DNA of 64,000 nt from Mycobacterium sp. 1100029.7 (GTDB lineage Bacteria; Actinomycetota; Actinomycetes; Mycobacteriales; Mycobacteriaceae), in the NCBI RefSeq assembly GCF_001665235.1, contig NZ_LZSC01000006.1:48195-112194 (forward strand), in the 5' to 3' direction. The position numbers and the translations under genes were made by a program. Position 1 is the first letter of the stretch. Every line of letters starts with the position of its first letter. Below, piece by piece: positions 1-9,320 of this stretch. The notes under the pieces are model-generated. The model searched no databases. It was given only the letters and a program-made list of their open reading frames with translations, and had not been told where the DNA came from.

Positions 1-353
1 CGGATGAGTTCTTCGGCCGGTGAGTCTTTGAGCACGAATCCCACTGCGCCGGCGCGTAATACACCGGACAGCAGTTCGTCGTCATTGAACGTGGTCAACG
101 CGAGCACCGGTGGACCGCCGCATTCGGCGAGCCGCCGGGTCGCCTCGATTCCGTCGACGCGCTTCATACGCAGATCCATCACCACGACATCGGGCCGATG
201 TCGGGCCACCGCTTCGGGAACCTCGTCGCCGTCCGAACATTCGCCGACCACGACGATGCCGTGGCGCGCGCGCAGGATCAACGACAGCCCGGACCTGACC
301 AACTCCTGGTCGTCGACGATCAGGGCGTTCACCAGGGGCTCGGCACTGCTCAC
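1..353 (-). CDS. NarL/LuxR-type response regulator, 3' part beyond window edge
   Basis: The first 117 codons encode a CheY-like receiver domain. The acidic pair is in LIVDDQE (D14-D15), the phosphoacceptor is D60 in VVMDLRM, the conserved Thr is in LALTTF and the Lys in FVLKDSP. The C-terminal DNA-binding domain, expected to be a LuxR HTH, lies beyond the left edge. I chose the GTG at 353 because it overlaps the stop of the upstream kinase as GTGA, which implies translational coupling with its cognate sensor. Target genes are unknown; the MalT-type regulator downstream of the kinase is on the other strand. Confidence 0.88.
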   Translation of the reverse strand, partial: MSSAEPLVNALIVDDQELVRSGLSLILRARHGIVVVGECSDGDEVPEAVARHRPDVVVMDLRMKRVDGIEATRRLAECGGPPVLALTTFNDDELLSGVLRAGAVGFVLKDSPAEELI

Positions 354-1573
354 GATGCCGTGACCCGAGTCGACCAGTCTGCTTCGTGAGCACTTGACGG
401 CACCGTGGCATGCACGGCCCATCCTTCATGGCTGGGGCCGATTTCGATAGTGCCCCCGAGCAATTCGATTCGTTGCTGCATGCCTTGCAATCCCCGCCCG
501 GGGGTGATCGCCCGCTGGCGGTGTTCGGGCGAGAGCTTGTTGACGACGTCGAGGGTCGCGGCGCTGCGCGACACCGACAGCGCCACCCTGGCTGCGGCGT
601 CGGGCGCATGCTTGGCGACGTTGGCCAGTGATTCCTGGGCTATGCGGTACAACGCCAGCCCCGCGGCCGCGGAAACCTCGTCGAGGCCGCCGCTGACACC
701 GAAGCTGACCTGCAGGCCGGCACGGCTGAAATCCTCGACCAGAGTCGCGATGTCGGCGATGCCGGGTTCTGGTGTGCGTCCAGAGGTTTCGGCGTCGAGC
801 AATCCCACGGTGCGGCGGATGTCGGCCATCGCCTGTCGCCCCAGGTGTTCGGCGCGCTGCAGGGCGCGAACGGTCTCCTCGTCGACGCCGTCGTGTTCGA
901 GCGCATGGCGTGCCCCGGTCAAGTGCAGCAACGTGACGCTGAGCGAATGCGCGATCACGTCATGCACTTCCCGTGCGATGCGCCGCCGTTCGTCGGCCAC
1001 CGCGTGCTGGGACAACTGGTCCTGCATCTGGCCCTGCTTGGTGAGGAGGTCTTGCTGAGTGCGCATCAAATAGCCGACCAGCCAGCCGATTGCGACGAAA
1101 GCCAGATAGAGCGCCGGGGTGTTCAGGCGATGCATGGCCGCCGCGGCCACCAACAGGGCGGCGGCGGATGCGGCGGCCAGGGCGCCACCGCGCGCCGAGG
1201 TGATGGCGCTGACCATGCCGACTGTCAGGGTCAGCATCAGCGGGGCGAAGTCGCCGGTAATCGCTGTGGGAGTGGCGAACAGCAAGATCGCGGTCCCCAC
1301 CATGAATGCTGCCCACAGCGTGGGCCCCTCGTGCCTGTCGGCGACGTCGCTGAGATCGAAGATGAAGAACACGATCTCGGGACTGAACGCGATCACCATC
1401 GCAATGACCACGATGGGCCACTCGGAATCAGGACGCTGCAGCGCGGCGATAGTGCCCACCACCAGCATCATCGCGTCGAAACCCGCCACGATGGTCATGC
1501 TGAACCCGGAGGGCAGCAACTGCTCCTTACGTCGCGCCCAGGCTTGCACGCGGCGCGTCATCGCGTCCGGCAT
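350..1573 (-). CDS. Membrane sensor histidine kinase (HisKA_3, NarL/DesK type)
   Basis: A 407-aa protein. The N-terminal half has about five to six hydrophobic segments (residues ~25-170) and no large extracellular domain. A HisKA_3 dimerisation domain follows with the phosphoacceptor in REVHDVIAHS (H204), then a HATPase with an N-box around ESLANVAKHA and a G-box GRGLQG. It would autophosphorylate and pass phosphate to the receiver encoded immediately downstream, with which it shares 4 bp. The membrane-embedded sensor suggests detection of a membrane or small lipophilic signal, as in DesK-type kinases. The ligand cannot be told from sequence. Confidence 0.92.
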   Translation of the reverse strand: MPDAMTRRVQAWARRKEQLLPSGFSMTIVAGFDAMMLVVGTIAALQRPDSEWPIVVIAMVIAFSPEIVFFIFDLSDVADRHEGPTLWAAFMVGTAILLFATPTAITGDFAPLMLTLTVGMVSAITSARGGALAAASAAALLVAAAAMHRLNTPALYLAFVAIGWLVGYLMRTQQDLLTKQGQMQDQLSQHAVADERRRIAREVHDVIAHSLSVTLLHLTGARHALEHDGVDEETVRALQRAEHLGRQAMADIRRTVGLLDAETSGRTPEPGIADIATLVEDFSRAGLQVSFGVSGGLDEVSAAAGLALYRIAQESLANVAKHAPDAAARVALSVSRSAATLDVVNKLSPEHRQRAITPGRGLQGMQQRIELLGGTIEIGPSHEGWAVHATVPSSAHEADWSTRVTAS

Positions 1574-1658
1574 GGGCTGATCGTAGAGGGCGTGCGGGGT
1601 GCTGGCATCACCCCAGGGCAGGCATCGATGTCCTACCCAGGTAGTACATCTGGGCTCG

Positions 1659-1961
1659 TCACAGCCGGTGCATCTCGCGAGACATCGCGGCGTCCTCGAT
1701 GAATGCCTCGCGCTGCGGGTGGTGGTAACGCCGCTGAGGTGCTACGCGCGGCGTCCGTGTGCGAAACGCACTGCGGACAGCGTCGGCGGCGCCTGCCGCC
1801 AGGTCCGCGAGTAGACGGCCAATACTGTTGCGCGGCAGCGGAAGGGATCCGACACCGACCTGAACTGGATTCGCGGGCAGCACAACTCCGGCGAACCACC
1901 CGGTAACCATTGCGCGTTCGACGGCCGCCGAACGATTCCACACAGCGCCGATGTCAGCCAT
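1659..1961 (-). CDS. Small hypothetical protein
   Basis: A 100-codon frame, mostly G or C in third positions, upstream of the kinase on the same strand. The predicted protein has a hydrophobic N-terminal part (TGWFAGVVLP), an Arg-rich middle, and an acidic-then-basic C-terminus (REAFIEDAAMSREMHRL) that looks like natural protein sequence. I recognise no domain. An alternative start is the internal ATG at about 1907 (MVTGWF). The rest of the 1574-2199 interval shows no other convincing gene. The call rests on codon character only. Confidence 0.42.
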   Translation of the reverse strand: MADIGAVWNRSAAVERAMVTGWFAGVVLPANPVQVGVGSLPLPRNSIGRLLADLAAGAADAVRSAFRTRTPRVAPQRRYHHPQREAFIEDAAMSREMHRL

Positions 1962-2199
1962 CGGATCGTGCCTTGTGTCGTGTCATAAACCGACGCTATG
2001 AATTTCGGCGGCAACACACATCGTGCTCAGGGTCGATCTTGATATGCGACCGCAGTAGGACCCGCACGAGTGATTTTCTGCGACTGCCGTAGCACTCGAT
2101 CCGGCCCGGAAAATCCCAGTTTCAGGGCTAGCAAGCAGATGGCAGTTGGGATAAGGATGTGGGTGGGGGATTATTAGCAGTGTTGCTGCATGTAGTGCT

Positions 2200-4986
2200 T
2201 TGCACAGTGGCCGGCTGTGCAGTCGTCGAGGGGAGGCGATTCGCATACAGCCCAATGGGCGTTCGACACTGGTCGCCGCGACGAAAATTCGGCCTCCGAC
2301 CTATTTCGGCAAGCTCGTCGCTCGCGAGCGGCTCCTGGATGTGCTGCGAGCCAACCGCGCCAAGCGCCTGGCGTTGATTCATGCGCCCGCCGGTTTCGGC
2401 AAAACCACTCTGGCGATGCAGTGGCAATCGGTATTGCGGGACGAAGGCGTTCTGACCGCGTGGGTCAGCCTCGATCGGGACGACAACGACGTCGTCTCCT
2501 TTCTTGGAAACCTCATCGAGGCGGCACGCCGCATCGAACCGAGCCTGGGCGCGCAGTTGGCTGATCTGCTCGAACAGCAGTCGCCCGACTCGCAGCGCTA
2601 TGTGCTGGCCGAGCTGGTCAATCAGGTCGCCGAATATCGGCGACCCGTCGCGATCGTGTTCGACGACTGGCATCTGATCGACAGCGCCGACACCACTGCG
2701 GCCCTGGAATTCCTCCTCGACGTCGGCCCGGACAACCTGCAGCTGATCGTGACCAGCCGCACCCGTGCCCCCGCCATCGGCCGATGGAAGGTGCGCGACC
2801 AGGTCAGTGAAATCGACGCCGCAAAACTGCGCTTCGACCAACGGGAATCCGCGGCGTTTCTGCTCGACCTGAACAAGCTCGAACTCGACAGCGAAGACGT
2901 GGTGCGGCTGTGGTCCGGTACCGACGGCTGGGTCGCCGCCCTGCAACTGGCCACCCTGTCGTTACGCACCACTCATGACGCGTCGGCGTTGATCAGCGGC
3001 TTCTCCGGGCGCCATCACTCCATCGGTGACTACCTGGCCGAAAATGTGCTGGACACCCTGCCGGACGAGCTGCTCGACTTTTTGCTGAGCACCTCGATTT
3101 GCGATCGTCTGTGCGGCGCCCTGGCGGGCGCCGTCAGTGGCCAAGAACGCGGACAGGCCGTTCTCGAAGACCTCGAACGCCGGGGCATGTTCCTGGTGCC
3201 CCTCGACGACAACCGCGAGTGGTTCCGGTATCACCACTTGTTCCGCGATTATCTGCGTCAGCGGCTGGAACGCGATCATGCGGGCCGGATTGTCGGACTG
3301 CACCGAACCGCTTCGGCGTGGTTCGCCGACCACGGCAGCCTCAACGAGGCGGTCATGCACGCGATGGCCGCCGGCGACGACGTCGAGGCGGTCGAACTGG
3401 TAGAACGCCAAGCGATGGACCTGGTCGAGCACAGCCGCATGGCCAGTTTGCTCGGGCTGGTCAACAAGCTGCCGAAGAGCCTGGTCCCCGGCCGTCCGGG
3501 CTTACAGATCGCAATCGCGTGGGCCAACTGCCTGCTGCAGCGGGTCGAGGATGCGCAGATCGCGCTCGACCATGTGCGCACCGCGCTGGACGGGGCGACC
3601 GATGCGACGGCCGCGGAGATCCTCGGCGAGGCGGACGTCGTGCAGGCGTGCACCGACGTTTACCGCGACCGGATCGATCGGGCCGCCAGCCTGGTCGCAC
3701 CCTGTATCGAGGAGAAGCCGCGGTACCGGCCCTTCCTGGTGGCGGTTTCGGCCAACATCTGCAGCTTTGTCGACGTCCAGTCCTTCGCCTACGACACGGC
3801 GCTGGCACGCCAACAGTGGGCGGCCGCGTTTCACGAGAAGGCCAGTGGCCCGTTCGCCGGGGTGTACGGGCGGTGCTTCGCCGGTTTGGCCGCGTTCGCC
3901 CAACTCAACCTGCGCGCGGCCGAGCAGTACTACTCCGAGGCCCGGGATCTGGCGCAGAGCATGGCCGGCGAGCATTCACACGCCGCCCGGCTGGCCGGGG
4001 CGTTGGTGGGCCGGCTTTGTTACGAGCGCGGTGAAATCGACACGGCCGAAACCCTTTTGGAGGAGTGTCACGAGCTCGGGGCTGAGAGCGGCGTTCCCGA
4101 CTTCATGATCGCCACCTACATCACGCTGGCGCGCATCAAGGTCCTGCGCGGCGATATGGACGACGCATTCGCCCTCCTCAACGAGGGGACTCTTGCGGCG
4201 CAACAGTTTTCGTTGCCTCGGCTCTCGGCTGCCCTGGACTGCCTGCGGCTGGGCCTGCACCTGGCCGTGGGCGATTTCGACCGCGCGCAGCAGGTCCTCG
4301 CCCGCCAGGACCCAAGGATCCCCACGGAAGCCAACGCGATCGCGATGGCCGTGCGCCACTATCGGATCAACATGCGCGCGCAGATCCTCGCCGCGCAGGG
4401 CGATCACCTGGCCGCGACCGATTTACTGGTCAAGGTGCCCCAGGAATGCCGTGCCGTGGGCGCGCGGTATGGCGAAATCGGCAGCACCATAGTGCTTTCC
4501 AAGTCGCTGGCGCTCACGGGAGATACCCGCGCCGCGACCGAAACGCTGGTGCCCGCACTGGTCGCCGGAGCCAACGCAGGGCTGGTCCGCGCCTTCGTCG
4601 ACGGCGGACCGGAGCTGCTGAATCTTATTGTCGAACTCCGCGAAGCCACCCGCACCGGCCGCGTGGCAGCCGGACTGCCCGAGGTACCGGCCGACTATCT
4701 GTCGCTGTTGCTGACCACTGCTCACACCGACGCCCAGAACGCGGCGATCCCGGTGATCGGCCGCGCCGGGGAGCGTGGGTCGTTGCCCGAGGAAGAGCTC
4801 ACCGGCCGCGAGGTGGAAATCCTGCGGCTGCTGCAGGAGGGCCTGTCCAACAAGCAGATCGCCCGGTGTCTCGGAGTCACCATCAACACCGTCAAGTGGT
4901 ATCTGAAGGGCATTTACGTCAAGCTCGGTGTTGCCCGGCGCGGTGAATCGATCGCGGAAGCGCGGCGGCGCCAGATCCTGCTCTGA
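2200..4986 (+). CDS. LuxR-family transcriptional regulator, MalT/LAL type
   Basis: A large (928-aa) STAND-ATPase regulator. Its NTPase domain has a Walker A at residues ~62-70 (APAGFGKTT) and Walker B at ~150-157 (VAIVFDDWH). A long TPR-like helical region follows, ending in a LuxR HTH over the last ~65 residues (LTGREVEILRLL, SNKQIARCLG, NTVKWYLKGIYVKLG). Proteins of this type oligomerise on binding an inducer and ATP and then activate sigma-70 promoters. The start is uncertain: the frame opens at a TTG, and homology would begin about residue 22 (STLVAATKIRPP), just after a GGGGAGG motif at ~2230. It converges on the EAL gene with 3 bp between stops. The regulon is unknown. Confidence 0.9.
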   Translation: MHSGRLCSRRGEAIRIQPNGRSTLVAATKIRPPTYFGKLVARERLLDVLRANRAKRLALIHAPAGFGKTTLAMQWQSVLRDEGVLTAWVSLDRDDNDVVSFLGNLIEAARRIEPSLGAQLADLLEQQSPDSQRYVLAELVNQVAEYRRPVAIVFDDWHLIDSADTTAALEFLLDVGPDNLQLIVTSRTRAPAIGRWKVRDQVSEIDAAKLRFDQRESAAFLLDLNKLELDSEDVVRLWSGTDGWVAALQLATLSLRTTHDASALISGFSGRHHSIGDYLAENVLDTLPDELLDFLLSTSICDRLCGALAGAVSGQERGQAVLEDLERRGMFLVPLDDNREWFRYHHLFRDYLRQRLERDHAGRIVGLHRTASAWFADHGSLNEAVMHAMAAGDDVEAVELVERQAMDLVEHSRMASLLGLVNKLPKSLVPGRPGLQIAIAWANCLLQRVEDAQIALDHVRTALDGATDATAAEILGEADVVQACTDVYRDRIDRAASLVAPCIEEKPRYRPFLVAVSANICSFVDVQSFAYDTALARQQWAAAFHEKASGPFAGVYGRCFAGLAAFAQLNLRAAEQYYSEARDLAQSMAGEHSHAARLAGALVGRLCYERGEIDTAETLLEECHELGAESGVPDFMIATYITLARIKVLRGDMDDAFALLNEGTLAAQQFSLPRLSAALDCLRLGLHLAVGDFDRAQQVLARQDPRIPTEANAIAMAVRHYRINMRAQILAAQGDHLAATDLLVKVPQECRAVGARYGEIGSTIVLSKSLALTGDTRAATETLVPALVAGANAGLVRAFVDGGPELLNLIVELREATRTGRVAAGLPEVPADYLSLLLTTAHTDAQNAAIPVIGRAGERGSLPEEELTGREVEILRLLQEGLSNKQIARCLGVTINTVKWYLKGIYVKLGVARRGESIAEARRRQILL

Positions 4987-4989
4987 CGC

Positions 4990-6216
4990 TCAGCCGAGCC
5001 GGTCGAGCAGGCTGCGTGCTGCAGCGGTGACCCGCGCGCGGTCGAAGGTGATCGACAACTCGTAACGAGGATCGTCATCGTCGTTCGGGCCGCACACCGG
5101 GAACGTCCGCTCGCGCGCGATTAGTGCCGCGGCGCAGTCGGGACCGAGCACTAGGACGGTCGACTCGCTGGCCAATGGGTCGTCGCGGTCGAGTTTTACC
5201 TGCCTGACACCGGGTCCCAGGTCATCGGGCAGGTTCTCGGCGAAAACCGCTACCAGCGGCGATCTTTCGGCAAGAAATGACAGGCTGCTCCTGGACAACT
5301 CGTGAACGTCGGCACAGTCCTTGAGGGTGAACAGCACGATCGGCGGGGTCTCGGCGGAAACGGCTATCCGCCCGATGTGGCGGGCAAGTTCGGTGACGGT
5401 CTGCTTGCGCACGATCCGCGTCGTCGGAACATCGGCTGCCAGACCGAAATTCGCCGGGTCGACCTTCGTGGGCGGCCGCGTGGTCCTGGCGGGCCAGGAA
5501 AAGGCCAGCGGCGTGGTGGTGAGCTGACCGGGAGCGCCGAACCGGATGCCCTGACCGAGCGTGGCGCCGTACGCCAGTGCCTGTTCCAGATGGTCGTCGG
5601 TTTCGATCCCTTCGGCGCAAATGACGGCACCGGTCCGTTCGTGGTGCGCGGTGATCGCCGCGACCGTGCGAGCCTGCATCTGATCGGGTTGGTGCTGAAT
5701 CAATCCCATATCGAGTTTCAGAATTTCGGGCGCCAAGACGTCGAGCAGGGCCAACGAATCGGGGTGTGAGCCGATGTCGTCGAGGGCAATCGCGAATCCC
5801 AGCGAACGCAGCGCCGCGACCTTGCGCAGAAGTGCCCGCGGATTGGTCAGCAGTCCTCGTTCGGTGATCTCGAATGTGACGCGAAAGCGTGACGCCGCAT
5901 TCATGACTTCGAGGTCTTCGTGCGGATCGATGTTCGTCGTCGCGGGTTCACAGTTGACCAGCAGCAGCATCCCGGGGGTGGCGGCATCCCGCAGTGCGCC
6001 ATGCGCGGCGGCGCGGATGCACGCACGATCCAGCGTGTTCAGTCGCCCGGTCGCCCCGGCGCGAGCAAAGACGTCAACGGGAGGCGGATTGTCGAGTGCG
6101 GGCCAGCGCGCGAGCGCTTCGTAGCCGACCACCATCTCGCTCGGCAACGCCACGACTTGCTGGAATGCTGAAACCAGCCCCCTACCGGTGACCGCTTGGT
6201 CGAGCACGCAGGTCAT
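4990..6216 (-). CDS. EAL-domain c-di-GMP phosphodiesterase with C-terminal DICT domain
   Basis: A 408-aa protein. The EAL domain (residues ~15-235) keeps the signature GYEALARW (E33-A34-L35), EITE (~117-120), a DDIG variant of DDFG (~146-149), KLD (~167-169) and AEGIET (~201-206), so cyclic di-GMP hydrolysis to pGpG is plausible. The C-terminal ~150 residues match the character of a DICT domain, which is typically fused to c-di-GMP enzymes and presumed sensory. No membrane segment is visible. It is divergent from a membrane diguanylate cyclase (start ~6578). The pair probably sets a local c-di-GMP balance. Confidence 0.85.
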   Translation of the reverse strand: MTCVLDQAVTGRGLVSAFQQVVALPSEMVVGYEALARWPALDNPPPVDVFARAGATGRLNTLDRACIRAAAHGALRDAATPGMLLLVNCEPATTNIDPHEDLEVMNAASRFRVTFEITERGLLTNPRALLRKVAALRSLGFAIALDDIGSHPDSLALLDVLAPEILKLDMGLIQHQPDQMQARTVAAITAHHERTGAVICAEGIETDDHLEQALAYGATLGQGIRFGAPGQLTTTPLAFSWPARTTRPPTKVDPANFGLAADVPTTRIVRKQTVTELARHIGRIAVSAETPPIVLFTLKDCADVHELSRSSLSFLAERSPLVAVFAENLPDDLGPGVRQVKLDRDDPLASESTVLVLGPDCAAALIARERTFPVCGPNDDDDPRYELSITFDRARVTAAARSLLDRLG

Positions 6217-6577
6217 CGGCGGCCACGATTAATCACGGGGCTACTTGGCCGATAATCCAACGAACATGAATTCAACGCTAACGGCTCAAACGCCATTTGA
6301 CCCGGTTACCACCCTTTTTACTGCCCGCGACCACCCCAACGGGTGGTAAGCGCGCTACCCGCGCGACATCTGGTTAACCGGCCGTCGTCACCATACATAC
6401 CGCGGTGCGTGCCGCACCGCACCCCGTCGGCGTGGTGGGCACTTTTACCTATGCGACAATAACGTTTCTGTTTTTCGATTTCAGTTGGCAAACTCGGCGC
6501 GTGGCGTTATGGGCACCGCAAGCGCCAGCGGCAACGGCGCCATTGTTGCGCGCAGCGATTCCCGGATGGGCATATCG
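6217..6577. other. Divergent intergenic region between EAL and GGDEF genes
   Basis: 361 bp without a convincing gene, relatively A/T-rich between 6231 and 6320 and again at 6440-6485. It must contain promoters for both divergent c-di-GMP genes. The notable content is the set of ACCACCC/GGGTGGT repeats (listed separately). A TTG at 6485 could extend the cyclase by 31 codons, but it lacks a ribosome-binding site and falls outside the region aligned with the paralogue. Confidence 0.6.
6306..6349. repeat. Competing inverted repeats ACCACCC / GGGTGGT
   Basis: TTACCACCC at 6306-6314 is perfectly complementary to GGGTGGTAA at 6341-6349. A second ACCACCC at 6330-6336 forms a tighter stem with 6341-6347 around a CAAC loop. 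The two pairings are mutually exclusive. This could be a dyad operator or an alternative-hairpin leader element upstream of one of the flanking c-di-GMP genes. No run of T follows, so it is not a classical terminator. Confidence 0.45.
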
Positions 6578-7657
6578 ATGGTGAAGCAGTCTGATCACTA
6601 TGACCTGCTGAGTGCTTATCTGAAAAACCGCGGATTGCAAACTGTTTGGCAAAGATCCAATTTCGTCGTCATCGCGGCGCAGTCGGCGTTGCCGGCGATC
6701 ATGTTGTTGAGCCCCACCGGACCTACGCAGCCCGCCCTGCGGGCCTTGTCAATCGCGATATCGGTGCTGGGCTTCGTCGGCGCGACAATCTGGCTGATCC
6801 ATTGGCCGACTCGACGGGAATCGATCCTGTTCGCAGTTTCGGCCATGGCTGCCATTGCCCTCGCATCGTTGTGCTTATCCAATCCGTATACCGGTCTGAT
6901 GGGGTGCACGATCTTCGCCATCCTCGGCGGGTTCATCGCGTACTTTCACTCAATTCGTCTGGTGCTGACCAACTTCGTCCTCGCCACGACCTGCGCGGTG
7001 ATCTTGGCGCATCGATTCATCGTTGCCACCGGAGACGTCGCGCTGATCAGTGCCGGACTGATCACCGTCGCGGTGCTCAATCTCGGTGTCCCCTTCGGCA
7101 TTCTGTCGCTGATGCACACGCTGCGAAACGACCTGCGAAGCACCGATCGCGATTCACTCACCGGTCTGCACAACCGACGCTCCTTCTACAACGCGGTGTC
7201 GGAGTTGCTGACGCTGCAGGGCCGTCCCACCGGCACATATCTGGTGACCGCAGTGATCGACTTGGACAACTTCAAGCACATCAACGACACCCAGGGCCAT
7301 GCCGTGGGAGATCAGGCGCTGGTTGCCGTCGGCTCAGCTCTGGTGCGGAGCTGTCGACCGGCGGCCGTGATCGCGCGTATCGGCGGGGAGGAATTCGTCG
7401 TCGTCGACACCGCCGCCACGCCGCAGCACGCCGTTATGACCGAAGGGCTACGACGAGCGGTGGCCGACACTCCGTTTCCGATCACCGCCAGTGTCGGAAC
7501 GTCGGCCGTCGCCCTGACCGAGCTGCCTGCGACACCGGACATGGCCGTCCTGGACGATCTGATCAGCACAGCCGACGCCGCGATGTACGCGGCCAAACGC
7601 GCCGGCGGCAATCAGGTTTGTCACCATCCGGATGTGATCCGGGCCACCGCGCGGTAA
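6578..7657 (+). CDS. Membrane diguanylate cyclase (GGDEF)
   Basis: 359 aa: about six transmembrane segments (residues ~28-175), then a GGDEF domain with DSLTGLHNRR (~192-201), the substrate-binding DLDNFKHIND (~228-237) and the catalytic GGEEF at 269-273, which makes c-di-GMP from GTP. The allosteric I-site (RxxD five residues upstream) reads RPAA, so product inhibition through it is unlikely. I set the start at ATG 6578, preceded by GGATGGG, because the paralogue at 50781-51839 aligns without a gap from exactly this residue. A longer TTG start at 6485 is possible. It is divergent from an EAL-DICT phosphodiesterase and upstream of a haemoglobin gene. Confidence 0.92.
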   Translation: MVKQSDHYDLLSAYLKNRGLQTVWQRSNFVVIAAQSALPAIMLLSPTGPTQPALRALSIAISVLGFVGATIWLIHWPTRRESILFAVSAMAAIALASLCLSNPYTGLMGCTIFAILGGFIAYFHSIRLVLTNFVLATTCAVILAHRFIVATGDVALISAGLITVAVLNLGVPFGILSLMHTLRNDLRSTDRDSLTGLHNRRSFYNAVSELLTLQGRPTGTYLVTAVIDLDNFKHINDTQGHAVGDQALVAVGSALVRSCRPAAVIARIGGEEFVVVDTAATPQHAVMTEGLRRAVADTPFPITASVGTSAVALTELPATPDMAVLDDLISTADAAMYAAKRAGGNQVCHHPDVIRATAR

Positions 7658-7755
7658 GCCGAATCGGGCCCGGCAGGCCTCCTGTGCGCTGGGAGAGCGA
7701 GCCTTGCACTCCCTAGGTGTTAGGTCGTGGCGAGGCTGCGGGCGGGGCCTTGATC

Positions 7756-8157
7756 ATGACAGTCATGAATGAGAGCTCATCCAGCATCTATACCCAGATC
7801 GGCGGATACGAGGCCATCGAGACGGTAGTCGACGACTTCTACGACCGCGTGCTCGCCGACGACGAACTGTGTGCCTTTTTCACCGGTACGAATTTGAACC
7901 GCTTGAAGGGTAAGCAGGTGGAATTCTTTGCGGCCGCGCTCGGCGGGCCGGAGCGCTATACCGGCGCGCCGATGAAGCAGGTGCATCGCGGACGGGGAAT
8001 CGCCATGCGCCACTTCGACTTAACGGTTCAGCACCTGGTCAATGCCCTGGTGACCGCCGGAGTTGCGCCGAATACGATGACGCAGATCATTTCCGCGGTT
8101 GCTCCACTGGCCGCCGAAATCGCGTCCGGCGGCAACTCGCCCGCGCACGCGGGTTGA
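7756..8157 (+). CDS. glbN: Group I truncated haemoglobin (HbN type)
   Basis: A 133-aa 2/2 globin. Visible landmarks are the N-terminal [12 protein letters not shown], the B-helix Tyr in DDFYDRV, the E-helix LKGKQVEFF (Leu E7 and Gln E11 positions) and the proximal His in [10 protein letters not shown] (H77). In mycobacteria this family binds O2 and NO and detoxifies NO by dioxygenation. It starts at ATG 7756 or 7765; neither has a strong ribosome-binding site. It lies about 100 bp after the diguanylate cyclase on the same strand, so the two may be cotranscribed and link gas chemistry with c-di-GMP output. That link is inference. Confidence 0.88.
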   Translation: MTVMNESSSSIYTQIGGYEAIETVVDDFYDRVLADDELCAFFTGTNLNRLKGKQVEFFAAALGGPERYTGAPMKQVHRGRGIAMRHFDLTVQHLVNALVTAGVAPNTMTQIISAVAPLAAEIASGGNSPAHAG

Positions 8158-8165
8158 GCGCAGCC

Positions 8166-9161
8166 TCAGCCGGACGCTGCTCGCGCTAGGCCCTGTCCGC
8201 GCAGTTCGCTTGGGGCGAAGCCGAATTGCTTCTTGAACGCGGTGTTGAAGGTGCTTCGCGACCGAAAGCCGCTGGCGGTGGCCACGCTGTCGATCGAGGT
8301 ATGCGGTGGCGATTGACGGAGCAGATCCGCGGCGCGGACAAGGCGCGTCGAACGGATCAGATCACTTGTCGTGGTGCCAGCGCGCTGCAAGGCAAGCTGA
8401 ATCTGGCGCACCGACCAACCCAGCGAGCGGGCAACCTTGGTCGGTGTCAGGTCGGGATCGCCGGCGTGCTGGGCCACATACTCACGCACCGCCTCTCCGA
8501 CCGAATCGAGAGTGTCAGGGCCCGCGCCGCGACCGACCATGGAAGCAACCAACAGATCGCTGATCGTGGTGCATGAACGGGTGAACTCGTAGCCGTCGAG
8601 GCCAGCGTACTGCAGGCTCACCGTCGAAATCATAGCGCTCACAACCGAACCCAAACCGTGCCGGAAATCCATCAGGACGGGCCCGTGCCGTAAGTGGCTC
8701 GGATTTCGAGTGTCGGCGATATCGAACGTCCAACCGCGGGCCCAGGAATCGTGGCGGATCCCAAGGGCGCGAGACTTGTTGAGCAGCAACGCCTGGCCGG
8801 GATACAGCCGTACCCGTTCGCCGTCCTGTTCGAAGTCGATGACTCCGCGTCGGCCAATGAAGACCATGCTTCCGAGATCTCCGTCGGCGCGCACGTCGGC
8901 GGACGTCTTCGCGTAGTGCAACCCCTCCGACCAAAAATCGACGACCCGGAAATCTCCGTCGTGCTGCACGACGCTGCCTGCTGTGAAGGTCGCGGCGTCG
9001 GCGAACCGAAAGTGCAACGATCCGTGATTCGCGCAGACGTGGTCGACCCAGTATCCGGCCGGGTCGCCGCCTGCTCTGCGGGTGTCGCTGCGCTCGGCGA
9101 CGTAACTGCTCACCACAGGCGAACGCCGCGTCTGCGCGCTGTTTAGCTGCCTTGTTTCCAT
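8166..9161 (-). CDS. AraC-family transcriptional regulator
   Basis: 331 aa with an N-terminal AraC-type ligand/cupin-like region (residues ~40-190; stretches such as GVIDFEQDGERVRLYPGQALLL are typical) and two C-terminal HTH motifs (DLTPTKVARSLGWSVRQIQLAL and SIDSVATASGFRSRSTFNTAFKKQFG). This resembles the AraC/XylS activators with a cupin_6-like sensor. Its stop is 8 bp from the haemoglobin stop (convergent). It is unrelated in detail to the two AraC proteins at 22.6 and 26.9 kb. Ligand and targets are not evident. Confidence 0.9.
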   Translation of the reverse strand: METRQLNSAQTRRSPVVSSYVAERSDTRRAGGDPAGYWVDHVCANHGSLHFRFADAATFTAGSVVQHDGDFRVVDFWSEGLHYAKTSADVRADGDLGSMVFIGRRGVIDFEQDGERVRLYPGQALLLNKSRALGIRHDSWARGWTFDIADTRNPSHLRHGPVLMDFRHGLGSVVSAMISTVSLQYAGLDGYEFTRSCTTISDLLVASMVGRGAGPDTLDSVGEAVREYVAQHAGDPDLTPTKVARSLGWSVRQIQLALQRAGTTTSDLIRSTRLVRAADLLRQSPPHTSIDSVATASGFRSRSTFNTAFKKQFGFAPSELRGQGLARAASG

Positions 9162-9320
9162 GAGAGGGTCAGATTCACCTTCTTACAAACGTCGTACATG
9201 ACCACCCGATCACCAAGTATGACGACAGACATCGACCAGAAAATGGGTGCGATACAACCACCCTTGTCATTTCCAGACGGTTCTAGCGCTTTCACACGGG
9301 CAAATATTCCGACGGCCGCC

